Positions 25,071 through 33,574 are shown, numbered from the stretch's first letter. The stretch is DNA of 38,501 bases from Bacillus norwichensis (GCF_014836955.1 NZ_JACSPV010000041.1:1-38501); one strand, 5' to 3'. Made by a program: numbers and translations. Notes: generated by a model not told the origin, from the letters alone.

Positions 25071-25091
25071 TGAACTCATCCCTTTCGAATA

Positions 25092-26030
25092 TTAGTTTAA
25101 TTCTCGAACTTCGATTGGTATCAAACTACGTTCAAGCTGCTCTCTATAATGTTCATACTGTGCAGGCAGCATTAATTTTTCTCCCATTGTTTCCTGTGAT
25201 TCATCATGAGCAAATCCAGGAGGATCAGTCGCAATTTCGAATAATATTTCTCCATACTCTCTGAAGTAAATAGCATTAAAGTAATTTCGATCTTGGACAG
25301 GAGTGACGCCATAGCCATTTCCAGCAACATATTTTTGCCATTCCAGTTGATCATTATCATCGCTGGCTCTCCATGCGATGTGATGAACTGTCCCAACACC
25401 CATTTGCCCTCTTTGTGTACGATTTACTTTTAGATCAATGATATTCCCAATATCAGCTAAAGAGCGGAAGCGGCTGTAGTCTCCTTCTTGACCTATCAAT
25501 TCCAGACCCATTACTTTTTCTAGCAATTCCGCTGTTTTTTCAGGCTTAGTTGAGTATAGGGTCGCACCACCAAAACCTTTGATAGCGACATCTGGAGTCA
25601 CATCTCCAAAAGTCCAAGGATTAATTTCTCCTTCTTCCCGCTCAACAATTTCTAAATGTAATCCATGTGGGTCATCGAATTGTAGGTACTGCTCATTAAA
25701 ACGTTCGCTTTTGCTAAAAGAGATATTGAACTTCTCCAATCTTTGTTCCCAAAATTTCATGGCTCCTTTAGGAACTACATAACTAGTCACACCTACTTGA
25801 CCGTCACCAATTCTGCCTTGACGAGCCCCTACCCATGGGAAGAAAGTAATGATTGTTCCTGGTTTTCCACCTTCATTACCAAAATATAGATGATAGGTTT
25901 CTGGATCATCAAAGTTAACCGTTTTTTTTACTAAACGCAAACCTAGCACTCCTGCATAAAAATCTACATTTTCTTGTGGATGGCCTACAATCGCCGTTAT
26001 GTGGTGAATTCCCATTGTCCTTTTAGTCAT
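25092..26030 (-). CDS. MhqA/MhqO-like ring-cleaving dioxygenase
   Basis: 312 residues, a paralogue of the downstream dioxygenase with the same two VOC modules (GIHHITAIVGHPQENVDFYAG, GTVHHIAWRAS, GEILFEIATDPPGF). It is the first gene of the operon. GGAGGG lies 8 bases before the ATG. A long 322-base leader separates it from the regulator gene and contains an MhqR-like box at 26321-26338. Retention of two diverged copies in one operon suggests different ring substrates. Confidence 0.9.
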   Translation of the reverse strand: MTKRTMGIHHITAIVGHPQENVDFYAGVLGLRLVKKTVNFDDPETYHLYFGNEGGKPGTIITFFPWVGARQGRIGDGQVGVTSYVVPKGAMKFWEQRLEKFNISFSKSERFNEQYLQFDDPHGLHLEIVEREEGEINPWTFGDVTPDVAIKGFGGATLYSTKPEKTAELLEKVMGLELIGQEGDYSRFRSLADIGNIIDLKVNRTQRGQMGVGTVHHIAWRASDDNDQLEWQKYVAGNGYGVTPVQDRNYFNAIYFREYGEILFEIATDPPGFAHDESQETMGEKLMLPAQYEHYREQLERSLIPIEVRELN

Positions 26031-26352
26031 TTCTTTTTCCCTCCAAATTTATATGAGCCGCCCAGCAACTAAAGCGGTAGCTTTATCTTCCAAATCAAAT
26101 GCGGTGTTGACCAAGTGATTATACTTATTCTCATTCACATTCTTTCATAGTTTTAAACCTTCAAAAATTTCAGGAGCTAATTAAAACACTGATAGCAGTC
26201 CAAGAATTCACTTTTAGAGTGTCCATAAGCTGATCGTTGTAACCACTGTTAGGTTTCTTCACCAACTCATGTTCTGGCCTAATTAAGCTTATCAACTCAC
26301 TAAAATAATTAGAATTTGTATATTACTAATTCGAGATAATAACTTAAAAAAA
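26031..26352. other. leader of the Mhq-like operon
   Basis: 322 bases without a gene. Apart from the MhqR-like box at its upstream end nothing structured stands out; a clear sigma-A promoter was not identified. Confidence 0.5.
26321..26338. promoter_or_regulatory. MhqR-like box upstream of the Mhq-like operon
   Basis: TATTACTAATTCGAGATA agrees with TATCTCGAATTCGAGATA at 15 of 18 positions; one half-site (AATTCGAGATA) is perfect. It lies between the regulator gene and the first dioxygenase. Confidence 0.7.
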
Positions 26353-26808
26353 TTATAAGTTCTGTGCGTAATAGCCTAATTTTTTTAATTGTTCAATCAT
26401 AATCTTTTTCTCGTCTATTGTTAGACCCGCACAAATTTCTTTAATGGCTAACTTATGTTTAGGGAAAACTGCATCCATTAAGTCTGTTCCATCTTGGGTA
26501 ATAGTGGCATAGGTGATACGTCGATCTTTTGGACAGGCTTTTCTCTTTAGTAATTTCTTCTTTTCTAGCTTATCCACTACATACGTAATGCTGCTGCTTG
26601 CAATCAATACCTTTTCACCAATTTTTTGTATTGGCTGTTCACCTTTATTATAAATCATCTCCAGAACAGCAAATTCCGTCGGATTTAATCCCAAGGATTT
26701 TATGTCTTCTTCCACACGTTTCTTTATGGAATTTAAAGCCCTCGTTAAAACAATAAATAGTCTTAATGACAATTCTTCCTCTGTTTGTTCTTGAATTTTC
26801 TCTTCCAT
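26353..26808 (-). CDS. MarR family regulator, MhqR-like
   Basis: 151 residues. It has a MarR winged helix (KIGEKVLIASSSITYVVDKLEKKKLL; wing KACPKDRRITYATIT) flanked by dimerisation helices. The sequence pattern resembles the quinone/catechol sensor MhqR, including LNPTEFAVLEMIYNKGEQPIQKIG. The ATG at 26817 is fused to AAGGA; ATG at 26808 has proper spacing. A strong promoter with an MhqR-like box at its start point precedes it, so it is probably autorepressed. One cysteine lies in the wing and another in the dimerisation helix (EICAGL), but the sensing mechanism cannot be read here. Confidence 0.88.
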   Translation of the reverse strand: MEEKIQEQTEEELSLRLFIVLTRALNSIKKRVEEDIKSLGLNPTEFAVLEMIYNKGEQPIQKIGEKVLIASSSITYVVDKLEKKKLLKRKACPKDRRITYATITQDGTDLMDAVFPKHKLAIKEICAGLTIDEKKIMIEQLKKLGYYAQNL

Positions 26809-26827
26809 CAATATCATTCCTTCAAAA

Positions 26828-26874
26828 TATCTCTAATTCAAGACAACTATACAATAAATCTTTAGTCTAATCAA
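26828..26874 (-). promoter_or_regulatory. promoter and MhqR-like box of the regulator gene
   Basis: TTGATT (26874-26869), 17 bases, TATAGT (26851-26846). Immediately downstream, 26828-26845 reads TATCTCTAATTCAAGACA on the plus strand, 15 of 18 matches to the MhqR box, covering the predicted start point. Confidence 0.78.
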
Positions 26875-26897
26875 CTACATTTTTCAAATAATATGTC

Positions 26898-27179
26898 TTA
26901 ACGGTCTGCTAGCACATCCTGATATTCTTTATGTTGGTCAATTTGACTTTTAGCAAATGGACACAATGGAATGATTTTCTTTCCTTCCTTACGTGCAAAG
27001 GCAACGATATGTTCCACTAAAGCTTCTCCAACACCTTGTCCGCGAAGGTCGTCTGAAACATACGTATGATCTACAATAATTTTCTCAGCTCCCGTCGGTA
27101 CAAAATGGATTTCGGCTAATGCCTGCTCTTGATTTTCTCCGACGAAAAACGTGTTCTTCCCTGTCTTGATTTCTATCAT
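26898..27179 (-). CDS. YjdJ-like GNAT-family N-acetyltransferase
   Basis: 93 residues, a minimal GNAT domain. The acetyl-CoA loop reads SDDLRGQGVGEALVEHIV (R/Q-x-x-G-x-G/A), followed by a conserved PLCPFAKSQ segment seen in the short YidJ/YjdJ-type acetyltransferases. It follows the YjdI-like iron-sulphur gene by 34 bases, matching the yjdI-yjdJ pair known in enterobacteria, and shares its promoter. The acceptor is unknown. Confidence 0.85.
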   Translation of the reverse strand: MIEIKTGKNTFFVGENQEQALAEIHFVPTGAEKIIVDHTYVSDDLRGQGVGEALVEHIVAFARKEGKKIIPLCPFAKSQIDQHKEYQDVLADR

Positions 27180-27213
27180 CTTGTTTAGTCACTCCTTTAA
27201 ATCCGATTATTTT

Positions 27214-27621
27214 TTATGGGCGGCATTGATGCGCATTATCACAAAATGGCTTATTGTGAGAGTGACCACAGCCACATAGAGCAGCTCGTTTCACTTGAAT
27301 TGCTTCGTCCTCGTTCTTAATTGTTAGATTCCCTCTAATATACATTACATGACCAGGCTGCAAATCAAGAATTGTTTCAGCTTGCGGCTGTTCCCCAGCT
27401 TCTCCGTCTTTTCTTATATATTCCAAAGCGCCGCTAGGACAACGTTCGATCACTGTGGCCACATCATCAGTTAATGCCTGATCAGGGCTGACCCATGGCC
27501 GCTTGCTCACATCAAAAACCTCAGGAAGCCCTTTGACACACTCTGCAGCATGGATACAACGCACGGAATGGAACCTTACCTCAATGTTTTCCCCATGATA
27601 CACCTTATATTCATTATCCAT
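27214..27621 (-). CDS. YjdI-type ferredoxin-like domain fused to a CDGSH iron-sulphur domain
   Basis: 135 residues in two small metal domains. Residues about 10-70 match the YjdI (Fer4_19) domain with CIHAAEC and RCPSGAL cysteines. Residues about 85-132 are a CDGSH-type [2Fe-2S] domain with the Cys3His pattern CGCGHSHNKPFCDNAH. Both are electron-transfer or redox-sensing modules. The best MhqR-like box of the window lies directly at its promoter, so it belongs to the quinone-stress response here. No catalytic domain is present; function is unknown beyond binding clusters. Confidence 0.88.
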   Translation of the reverse strand: MDNEYKVYHGENIEVRFHSVRCIHAAECVKGLPEVFDVSKRPWVSPDQALTDDVATVIERCPSGALEYIRKDGEAGEQPQAETILDLQPGHVMYIRGNLTIKNEDEAIQVKRAALCGCGHSHNKPFCDNAHQCRP

Positions 27622-27740
27622 TTAACAATCGTCCCTCCTTTTTGTAGATTTTAACGTTTCATTCATAACCTTTAATTCCTCAACTTTTAAAAATTCGAAT
27701 CCGGTCAAAAATCCTTCAATGTAGCTAACTAACTGTAAAT

Positions 27741-27788
27741 TATTTCGAATTCGAGATAATTATATAATTAATTTTCTTCCCATGTCAA
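27741..27788 (-). promoter_or_regulatory. sigma-A promoter and MhqR box of the YjdI/YjdJ pair
   Basis: TTGACA (27788-27783), 18 bases, TATAAT (27764-27759). Directly downstream, TATTTCGAATTCGAGATA (27741-27758) matches the MhqR box at 17 of 18 positions and would cover the start point. Confidence 0.88.
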
Positions 27789-27949
27789 CTCTATTTTATA
27801 GAGAAAAAAACACAGTAGAAAAATGACGCTTTTAAGCCCGCTAAAACAGAAGAATATTTTACAGATCCGAAAAAGCTGGTGTAAAAAACAACATGTTCAG
27901 CTGTTCTTTTCCACACTAGTCCTATGATGCTAGCAGTCAACATTGAACT

Positions 27950-29068
27950 TTAAGTAGATTGCACACCTTTTTTCGAGGACTGTTCCTTCAGTCCCTTCTT
28001 CCTCAAAAAAGCGATAACCAAAAGGATAAAGGGAATTAATATTTGAATAGAGACTGAATAAATTGGAAATCCGGCAACTTCATAATGTTGAATTACTACA
28101 GTATTAGGCAACCCCCAGTAAGCAAATTGCACCATTAATATCCCCATTGGCCAAACCACTGGCCGGTAATCAGAGAGCTTCAACCACTGAGCTAGTCCCA
28201 AAACGGCGACATAATAAAAAGCCGATATTTTGACAAATGCCCCAGCAATCCAAACAGTCATAACGACCGCCTCCATGTTTTCGAAAAAAGAAGCGAAAAC
28301 AGTATAACGGCCGACATTCATAAGAGGGTAGATTTTGCTTGCTGTTGCATAACCTAATACAAATGTGACAATCAAATTGACGATTACAAGTGTGATCATT
28401 ACGATTAGAACTGATAACATCCCATATTTTAAACCTTTTTCCTTACTAGATAAAAAAGGAAGAAAAAATGAGATGATAAAGAATTCCGCAAACCATCCCG
28501 AAGGCGGTACTGCTCCCTTTAAAGATGGAATGATTCCATTTTCAAAAATTGGTAATATATTTCCAAATTGAAAATCGCTAGCGGAAAATAGGATGAATAA
28601 TGCTATTGGCAAGACAAAGAACGGAAATAATAACTGAGCAGTTCTTAATAGTACTTCCAGACCTCCATATACGCAGATTGCACAAAGGAACAGCATTGAT
28701 GCAATAACTACAATTTGCGGTGTCGTAAATAAAAAGGACGTCACTATGAATTCACTGTACAGTCTGCTTATAGAACCAGTAATTTCGATATAAAAAAAGA
28801 GGACAAGAAAACTAACCAATTTCCCCATGATCCGCCCTAGAATATCTTCACTGTACTGAATCAATGTCTTTCCTGGATAAAGCTTATGAAGCCTGTCAGC
28901 TATAAAAACGGCCAAAAACCCAGCTGAAGAGGCGATGATAGGCGGAAACCATGAATCATTACCAGCAAATTGGGCAACAATGGCCGGCACTGAAAGGATG
29001 CCTGTGGCAATAATAGTAGGATATATAAGCATCAGCATTTGTAAAGCTGATATTTTTCCCTTTTCCAA
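27950..29068 (-). CDS. GerAB-type spore germination permease
   Basis: Inner spore-membrane protein of the amino acid/polyamine permease superfamily, about 372 residues and ten helices. The start MEKGKIS, ATGILSVPAIVAQFAGNDSW and the FFYVAVLGLAQWLK region are typical of B subunits of germinant receptors. GTG at 29077 is one base from AAAGGA; TTG at 29068 has 10-base spacing and gives the canonical MEKGKIS. The A and C subunits that normally accompany it are not in the window. Immediately upstream is a small two-helix membrane protein. It may act with A/C subunits encoded elsewhere or be an orphan remnant. Confidence 0.88.
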   Translation of the reverse strand: MEKGKISALQMLMLIYPTIIATGILSVPAIVAQFAGNDSWFPPIIASSAGFLAVFIADRLHKLYPGKTLIQYSEDILGRIMGKLVSFLVLFFYIEITGSISRLYSEFIVTSFLFTTPQIVVIASMLFLCAICVYGGLEVLLRTAQLLFPFFVLPIALFILFSASDFQFGNILPIFENGIIPSLKGAVPPSGWFAEFFIISFFLPFLSSKEKGLKYGMLSVLIVMITLVIVNLIVTFVLGYATASKIYPLMNVGRYTVFASFFENMEAVVMTVWIAGAFVKISAFYYVAVLGLAQWLKLSDYRPVVWPMGILMVQFAYWGLPNTVVIQHYEVAGFPIYSVSIQILIPFILLVIAFLRKKGLKEQSSKKGVQST

Positions 29069-29102
29069 GATTTGCACTTCCTTTCAGCATCATTCAAATA
29101 GA

Positions 29103-29324
29103 TCATTTCAGCATATATTCAATGAATGGCTTAAACAAAGATTCCCTCAATGTAATGGGCCCTTTCATACGTTGCAAATCAAACAGTGAAAAAGCGAGAC
29201 CAATGACAAGAAGCACCATAAAAGCCGCTTTATCTTTTGAAGGATTTACTTTCAACCTGGGCCATTGCAGAAGAATAATGACGATAACAATCATCAAGGT
29301 AATAAAAAAGGCTTTCCACTCCAC
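29103..29324 (-). CDS. small two-helix membrane protein, germinant-receptor D-subunit-like
   Basis: 73 residues from the GTG at 29324 behind GGGGGAG; the frame extends upstream to 29351 without a ribosome binding site. Two hydrophobic helices (FFITLMIVIVIILLQW and AAFMVLLVIGLAFSLF) are joined by a basic loop and followed by a polar tail. Small two-helix proteins of this length accompany many Bacillus gerA-type operons and are called D subunits. It lies 34 bases upstream of the GerAB gene and is cotranscribed. The assignment rests on size, topology and position. Confidence 0.72.
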   Translation of the reverse strand: MEWKAFFITLMIVIVIILLQWPRLKVNPSKDKAAFMVLLVIGLAFSLFDLQRMKGPITLRESLFKPFIEYMLK

Positions 29325-29351
29325 TTTTTCTCCCCCACTTTTAATTGCCAT

Positions 29352-29624
29352 TTTTGTGATAAGCTTTGTAAAAATAAGATGATCCAGGCCGATCTATTAT
29401 AAAAGGACTGACATTTACGTTTTAGAATGAACATCCAGTTCAATAACTATTTTCCTCAACCTCACATGCTCATTTCTATCAGTTTTTTACAATTTCAGAG
29501 GTTCTTATACAAAGTTAAGTAAGCTGCCATGAGTCTAGATTTTCAACTGATTTCACCCATATTATGCGCATTACAACTGAGACATAAGTATATTTTTTAA
29601 GCAAAACTAAAAAAATCAACATCA
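29352..29624. other. gene-free upstream region of the germination pair
   Basis: No gene. It should hold the forespore promoter of the germination pair. A CATCTTA resembling a sigma-G -10 is present near 29378-29384, but no convincing -35 was found. Confidence 0.3.
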
Positions 29625-29672
29625 AAAAAGCGCGAGAAATCAGCTTTTGCAAATCGATTTCTCGCGCTTTTT
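29625..29672. terminator. strong bidirectional terminator
   Basis: AAAAAGCGCGAGAAATC and GATTTCTCGCGCTTTTT form a perfect 17-bp stem, including the A/T tails. It serves the acetyltransferase gene on the minus strand. Confidence 0.95.
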
Positions 29673-29767
29673 AAGTTCCGACCAGTTCTATCCAACAAAA
29701 AATCCGGCTCTCCACTATTTTATTAATCACTCAGCAGTTTCTTTGCAATACATATCATCCATTCTCT

Positions 29768-30274
29768 TTAAAAATAAATTCGGAATGCCTTCACAATAAT
29801 TCCATCATCCAATGGTACAAAATCCAGCTCTTTCATTCGTTGAAAGCCTAGCGACTTATATAAATGTATAGCATTCTCCATAAAATCTGCTGTATGTAAC
29901 CCCATTGCATGATACCCTTGTTTTTTTGAACGGTGAATACATTCTTGTACAAGTGCTTTTGCAACGCCCTTACCTCGGCAATTCGACGAAACGGCTAACA
30001 TACGCAGCTCAGGATATTCCAGTGCTTTACTCGTTAAATCTTTATAAGCCACCATCTTTCCTGGGAATAACACGACGGTTCCAACAACTTCTCCATCCAC
30101 CTCAGCAACCATTTGCTGAACGCCTTCTGTCAAACTATAGTCTTGATCAAATGAATTGCTTAATACCGCCCAATGTTCTGCCGGAACTTTGGATTCATGT
30201 TCTTGATACGCTTCCCAGCGTATAGATTTAATCAACACTAAATCAGTTTCTTTTGTATCACGTACAACTACCAT
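29768..30274 (-). CDS. GNAT family N-acetyltransferase
   Basis: 168 residues, full GNAT fold. The acetyl-CoA loop SSNCRGKGVAKALVQECI, the LRMLAVS strand before it, and LYKSLGFQRM near the C-terminus are characteristic. It overlaps the end of the hydroquinone reductase gene by 17 bases; GGGGAG inside that gene serves its ATG, so the two are coupled. The substrate is unknown; pairing with a thiol-conjugate reductase suggests detoxification, which is inference. Confidence 0.88.
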   Translation of the reverse strand: MVVVRDTKETDLVLIKSIRWEAYQEHESKVPAEHWAVLSNSFDQDYSLTEGVQQMVAEVDGEVVGTVVLFPGKMVAYKDLTSKALEYPELRMLAVSSNCRGKGVAKALVQECIHRSKKQGYHAMGLHTADFMENAIHLYKSLGFQRMKELDFVPLDDGIIVKAFRIYF

Positions 30275-31307
30275 GAAAAGTTCTCCCCTTATTGGCTATT
30301 TGCTTGAAAAATTTACTTTCACTTTCACTTAAACTTTCACGGTTATGCGGCAATGATAATATGGATGTATCTGGGCCTTTTGGTAAAATCCCTAGGGTCT
30401 TTTGATCATCTGTCGCAATATGGTTCGATAGATAATAATGCAATTTAATTGCATGAAAATCAGTTGTGTCGCCAAATCCGGGCGTCTGAAATAAATCACG
30501 TAAATAGCCAGATAAATTCGGGAAGTTCTGAATTAAATTACGGTTCGCCTTAAAGGCACTATAATAAGCAACATCAAAACGGGCCAGCGTCACATAGAAA
30601 CGTACGTCACTGTCCGTAATATAGTCACCGAATAAGAAACGCTGTGTCGCTAAACGTGTATCTAACTCATCTAAACGAGCAAAAAGAGTATCATATGCTT
30701 TTTCATAGGCTTCCTGTGAGCGAGCAAAGCCACATTTATAAACTCCGTTATTAATATCGTGAAAAATAACATCATTAAGAGCATCTATTTCCTCGCGTAA
30801 AAGTTCCGGATATAAGTCCGGTGCTCCTTCCTTATGAAGTGGCTTCCATGCCGTTTCAAAATAATTTGTAATCCGGAAGTAATCATTATTAACGACCTTC
30901 CGTTCCTTTACATCAACAATAACTGGTACCGTTGGACGGCCTTCATAATTTGGGTCTGTTTCCAAATAAATTTCACTAATATACTTAATACCTAGTACTG
31001 GATCTATATTATTTTCATCAAGTGTAAATGCCCAATCTACACGGTCAACATTTGGACGCATCGGATCAGTCGTGCCTAAACTAATGGCATCTTCCAACCC
31101 TAATAAACGGCGTACAATAATAGTACGGTGTGCCCAAGGGCAAACAGGGGAACACAGCAAACGGTAGCGTCCTGCTTCTACTGGAAGCTGACCTTCTTCA
31201 TTGCCAAATGGCGTTGTAAAGCAATTTTTTTGGCGGTTAAAAGAACCGTCCTTTGTAATTTCACGCTGTGCTAATGTTCCGGTTTTATTGACTTCTTCAT
31301 TGTTCAT
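30258..31307 (-). CDS. glutathionyl-hydroquinone reductase (GS-HQR) family protein
   Basis: Omega/Xi-class glutathione transferase fold, 349 residues. The redox cysteine lies in CSPVCPWAHRT; the thioredoxin-like half continues to GRPTVPVIVD, and the helical half contains FGDYITDSDVRFYVTLARFD. Known members (PcpF, YqjG, ECM4) strip glutathione from glutathionyl-hydroquinones. Most Bacillaceae make bacillithiol rather than glutathione, so a bacillithiolyl-quinone substrate is likely, but this is inference. It is cotranscribed with the acetyltransferase. The promoter region contains TATAAT and an MhqR half-site-like TATCTCAGAATT (31364-31375). Confidence 0.9.
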   Translation of the reverse strand: MNNEEVNKTGTLAQREITKDGSFNRQKNCFTTPFGNEEGQLPVEAGRYRLLCSPVCPWAHRTIIVRRLLGLEDAISLGTTDPMRPNVDRVDWAFTLDENNIDPVLGIKYISEIYLETDPNYEGRPTVPVIVDVKERKVVNNDYFRITNYFETAWKPLHKEGAPDLYPELLREEIDALNDVIFHDINNGVYKCGFARSQEAYEKAYDTLFARLDELDTRLATQRFLFGDYITDSDVRFYVTLARFDVAYYSAFKANRNLIQNFPNLSGYLRDLFQTPGFGDTTDFHAIKLHYYLSNHIATDDQKTLGILPKGPDTSILSLPHNRESLSESESKFFKQIANKGRTFHGSCT

Positions 31308-31905
31308 TCCAAATTCCCCCTGACGCTTGTATTCAAAATTATATTCTAGTAATAAATCGATGTTATCTCAGAATTATTGTATCTATAGATTTTTTTGACC
31401 TAAATCACTTCTTGTTCGAGAATTTTGCTAGATTCCCCTCCCTATGGAGTAATTGCATCAAAAAAGCCAACTAAACAGGTATGTTTAATCCAAACAATTA
31501 TATTTACGTATATCTAAAAAGTCAATGACCTTTCTATACCTATATCTCTAATTGATACTAGTAAAGTGAATGATTGATCTTCACAATCGCCAAGTAGTGT
31601 TTACTTATGGTGAGAATCCAGAACATGAAGAGAGGATCCATTAAATGTTTTTCTGCAAAATTATGACTAAAATGCCACATAAGTTATGCCTACTAGTAAA
31701 ATTCGGGGGAACTTCATAGTTTCTTCACAATCATGTTTTATCTTTATAATGCTGTTCGAAAAATATATAAGGATGTGAATAAAATAGATTACTGGCTTTT
31801 GATCAATCTCTTCCTAGAGTGTGACAAACAGCAAATTAGGCGTTAACTTTGTTTATGGATTTTAAGATCTCAGATAAAAGACAGTTCATCATCTGGAGGA
31901 GAAAA
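31308..31905. other. gene-free region between GS-HQR and resA
   Basis: 598 bases. A candidate minus-strand promoter for the reductase is ATAACA-17-TATAAT near 31340-31369, overlapping TATCTCAGAATT. I see no gene and no other clear structure. Confidence 0.45.
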
Positions 31906-32433
31906 ATGAAGAAAAAGAAACGATTGGTCATGCGGAGTGTCATACTGGCTATTATGCTGGCTGCAATAGTCTATACACTTTATGCAAATTTCACAAAAGA
32001 AACAAGAGGAAAAATAGCGGTTGGTGATAAGGCGCCAGATTTTATTCTTTCTGATATGAATGGAGATCAGCATAAGCTGTCTGACTATAAAGGTAAAGGC
32101 GTGTTTTTGAACTTTTGGGGCACATGGTGCAAGCCATGTGAAAAGGAAATGCCTTATATGAACAATCAATTTGAAGTTTATAAAAATCAAGGAGTAGAAA
32201 TATTAGCCATTAATGTGGCTGAACCAGAGTTTGCTATCAATAAATTTGTTCAAAAGCATCGGTTAACTTTTCCCATTTTGAAAGATACGAATAAAGATAT
32301 TCTTAATCTATATAACGTCACCCCTTTGCCTACTACTATGCTGATCAACTCGGAAGGCACGATAACTGCGATTGAAACAGGAGAACTTTCCGAAGCAAAG
32401 ATTAGAGGCATGATGGAGAGCATTAAACCTTGA
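31906..32433 (+). CDS. resA: ResA-like membrane-anchored thiol-disulphide oxidoreductase
   Basis: 175 residues from ATG 31906 behind GGAGGAG; the frame opens earlier at 31849 without support. One N-terminal helix (SVILAIMLAAIVYTLYA) anchors an extracytoplasmic thioredoxin-fold domain with the WGTWCKPCEKEMP active site and cis-Pro in TPLPTTMLI. ResA reduces apocytochrome c haem-binding cysteines; close relatives include StoA, which acts in spore cortex synthesis. The usual resBC partners are absent here, so this may be an extra paralogue rather than the resABC copy. Confidence 0.87.
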   Translation: MKKKKRLVMRSVILAIMLAAIVYTLYANFTKETRGKIAVGDKAPDFILSDMNGDQHKLSDYKGKGVFLNFWGTWCKPCEKEMPYMNNQFEVYKNQGVEILAINVAEPEFAINKFVQKHRLTFPILKDTNKDILNLYNVTPLPTTMLINSEGTITAIETGELSEAKIRGMMESIKP

Positions 32434-32654
32434 TAATACTATGATTGCACTACCCACCATTTAGCTATAATGCTTAGAGTGAGAGCTTCTCGGATAATTC
32501 CTTCCAACGCAGATAAGTTGACTGAGCTACCCAACGGTTACAATCTTTTTTTAGTAAAACTCAATTTGTAAGATAATGAATAAAAAAGAATGCAGTTGGG
32601 CCACTTTTGGAGTTAAGCAATGAGGCGTGGATAGATGCCATGTAGTAAAAAAAT
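32434..32654. other. gene-free stretch after resA
   Basis: No gene seen. It contains only short unstructured AT-rich sequence before the shared terminator. Confidence 0.4.
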
Positions 32655-32686
32655 AAAGCTCGGTCTGCAAACCGGGCTTTTTTTAA
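32655..32686. terminator. bidirectional terminator
   Basis: AAAGCTCGGT and ACCGGGCTTT pair around a short loop with A-run on the left and TTTTTTT on the right. It is shared by resA and the convergent flavoprotein gene. Confidence 0.88.
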
Positions 32687-32765
32687 TGTATACAATTTCT
32701 TAATTAGCATTGGATATTTAGAGAATGGTAGGAGATTTCTTTTTCAACTACATACGTTTTTTAGT

Positions 32766-33401
32766 TTAATAAAGCCGTTTCGTATAACTTTCCTCAAGAA
32801 TATCAACAACTTTTTGATTTGGAATTTTCGAGTGAGCAGATAAAATTTTTGAAGCAGAAGGCAATGTTTCTTTATCCGGCCAAAAATCCGGTTTCCATAA
32901 ATTTGAACGTTTAAATGCTTTGGCACAATGGATAAAACATTCATCAACTTTTATACCAATGCCTAAAAGTGGTTTCCGTTCGTTAACCTTCATTTTTTCA
33001 AGCAGTTCTTCATCTTTCACTAAAGTGGCCTTTCCATTAACTCTAAGCGTTTCTTCCATACCTGGAATTATAAAAAGAAGCCCCACCCTGGGATTTAATA
33101 GAATATTACGCATAGAATCAATTCTTCTATTTCCTGGTCTTTCAGGTATAATTAAGTGTTTTTCATCTAAGACAAGAACAAAGCCCGGCTTATCTCCTCT
33201 TGGAGAAGCGTCGCAACAACCAGCGTCATCTGCTGTAGAAATAACTAAAAATGATGATTTAGAAATAAAATTTGAACAATGAGTATCTAAATATGTAATC
33301 ACCTTATTTTCTACTAATTTACTAGGAGATCCTACAATCGTGCGAAGCTCTGCTTCAGATTCAATAGTTTGATTAAACCTTTGAGTAGATCCCATTTCCA
33401 T
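32766..33401 (-). CDS. pyridoxamine 5'-phosphate oxidase-like flavoprotein
   Basis: 211 residues. The FMN-binding split barrel is evident in SSFLVISTADDAGCCDASPRG, PGNRRIDSMRNILLNPRVGLLFIIPG and LRVNGKATLV. A C-terminal segment (HCAKAFKRSNLWKP) is typical of the MSMEG_1061-type subgroup of the PNPOx-like superfamily, which is not the biosynthetic PdxH. AGGAG lies 5 bases before the ATG at 33401; the frame extends further upstream without support. It is monocistronic, and the substrate is unknown. Confidence 0.85.
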   Translation of the reverse strand: MEMGSTQRFNQTIESEAELRTIVGSPSKLVENKVITYLDTHCSNFISKSSFLVISTADDAGCCDASPRGDKPGFVLVLDEKHLIIPERPGNRRIDSMRNILLNPRVGLLFIIPGMEETLRVNGKATLVKDEELLEKMKVNERKPLLGIGIKVDECFIHCAKAFKRSNLWKPDFWPDKETLPSASKILSAHSKIPNQKVVDILEESYTKRLY

Positions 33402-33540
33402 ACCTTCTCCTCTTCTTTGAAATAACCAATTAACCATAAAAAACTCTATATTTACACAATAGCAGTTAATAAACTAGACTGTTCGTTTATTAATAACAAA
33501 CCACGATTGTTACTATACTTAAATCCATATTAACATAACC

Positions 33541-33574
33541 AAGTCCAAGCATCAGCGATGGGCTTATTTTTATT
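33541..33574 (+). terminator. orphan terminator-like hairpin
   Basis: AAGTCCA and TGGGCTT (one G-T pair) flank an 11-base loop, followed by ATTTTTATT. There is no plus-strand gene directly upstream; it may belong to the target site of the IS200-like element. Confidence 0.4.

Noticed and set aside
29378-29384. Sigma-G promoter for the germination genes
   Set aside because: Only the -10-like CATCTTA is present; no matching -35 at 17-18 bases.
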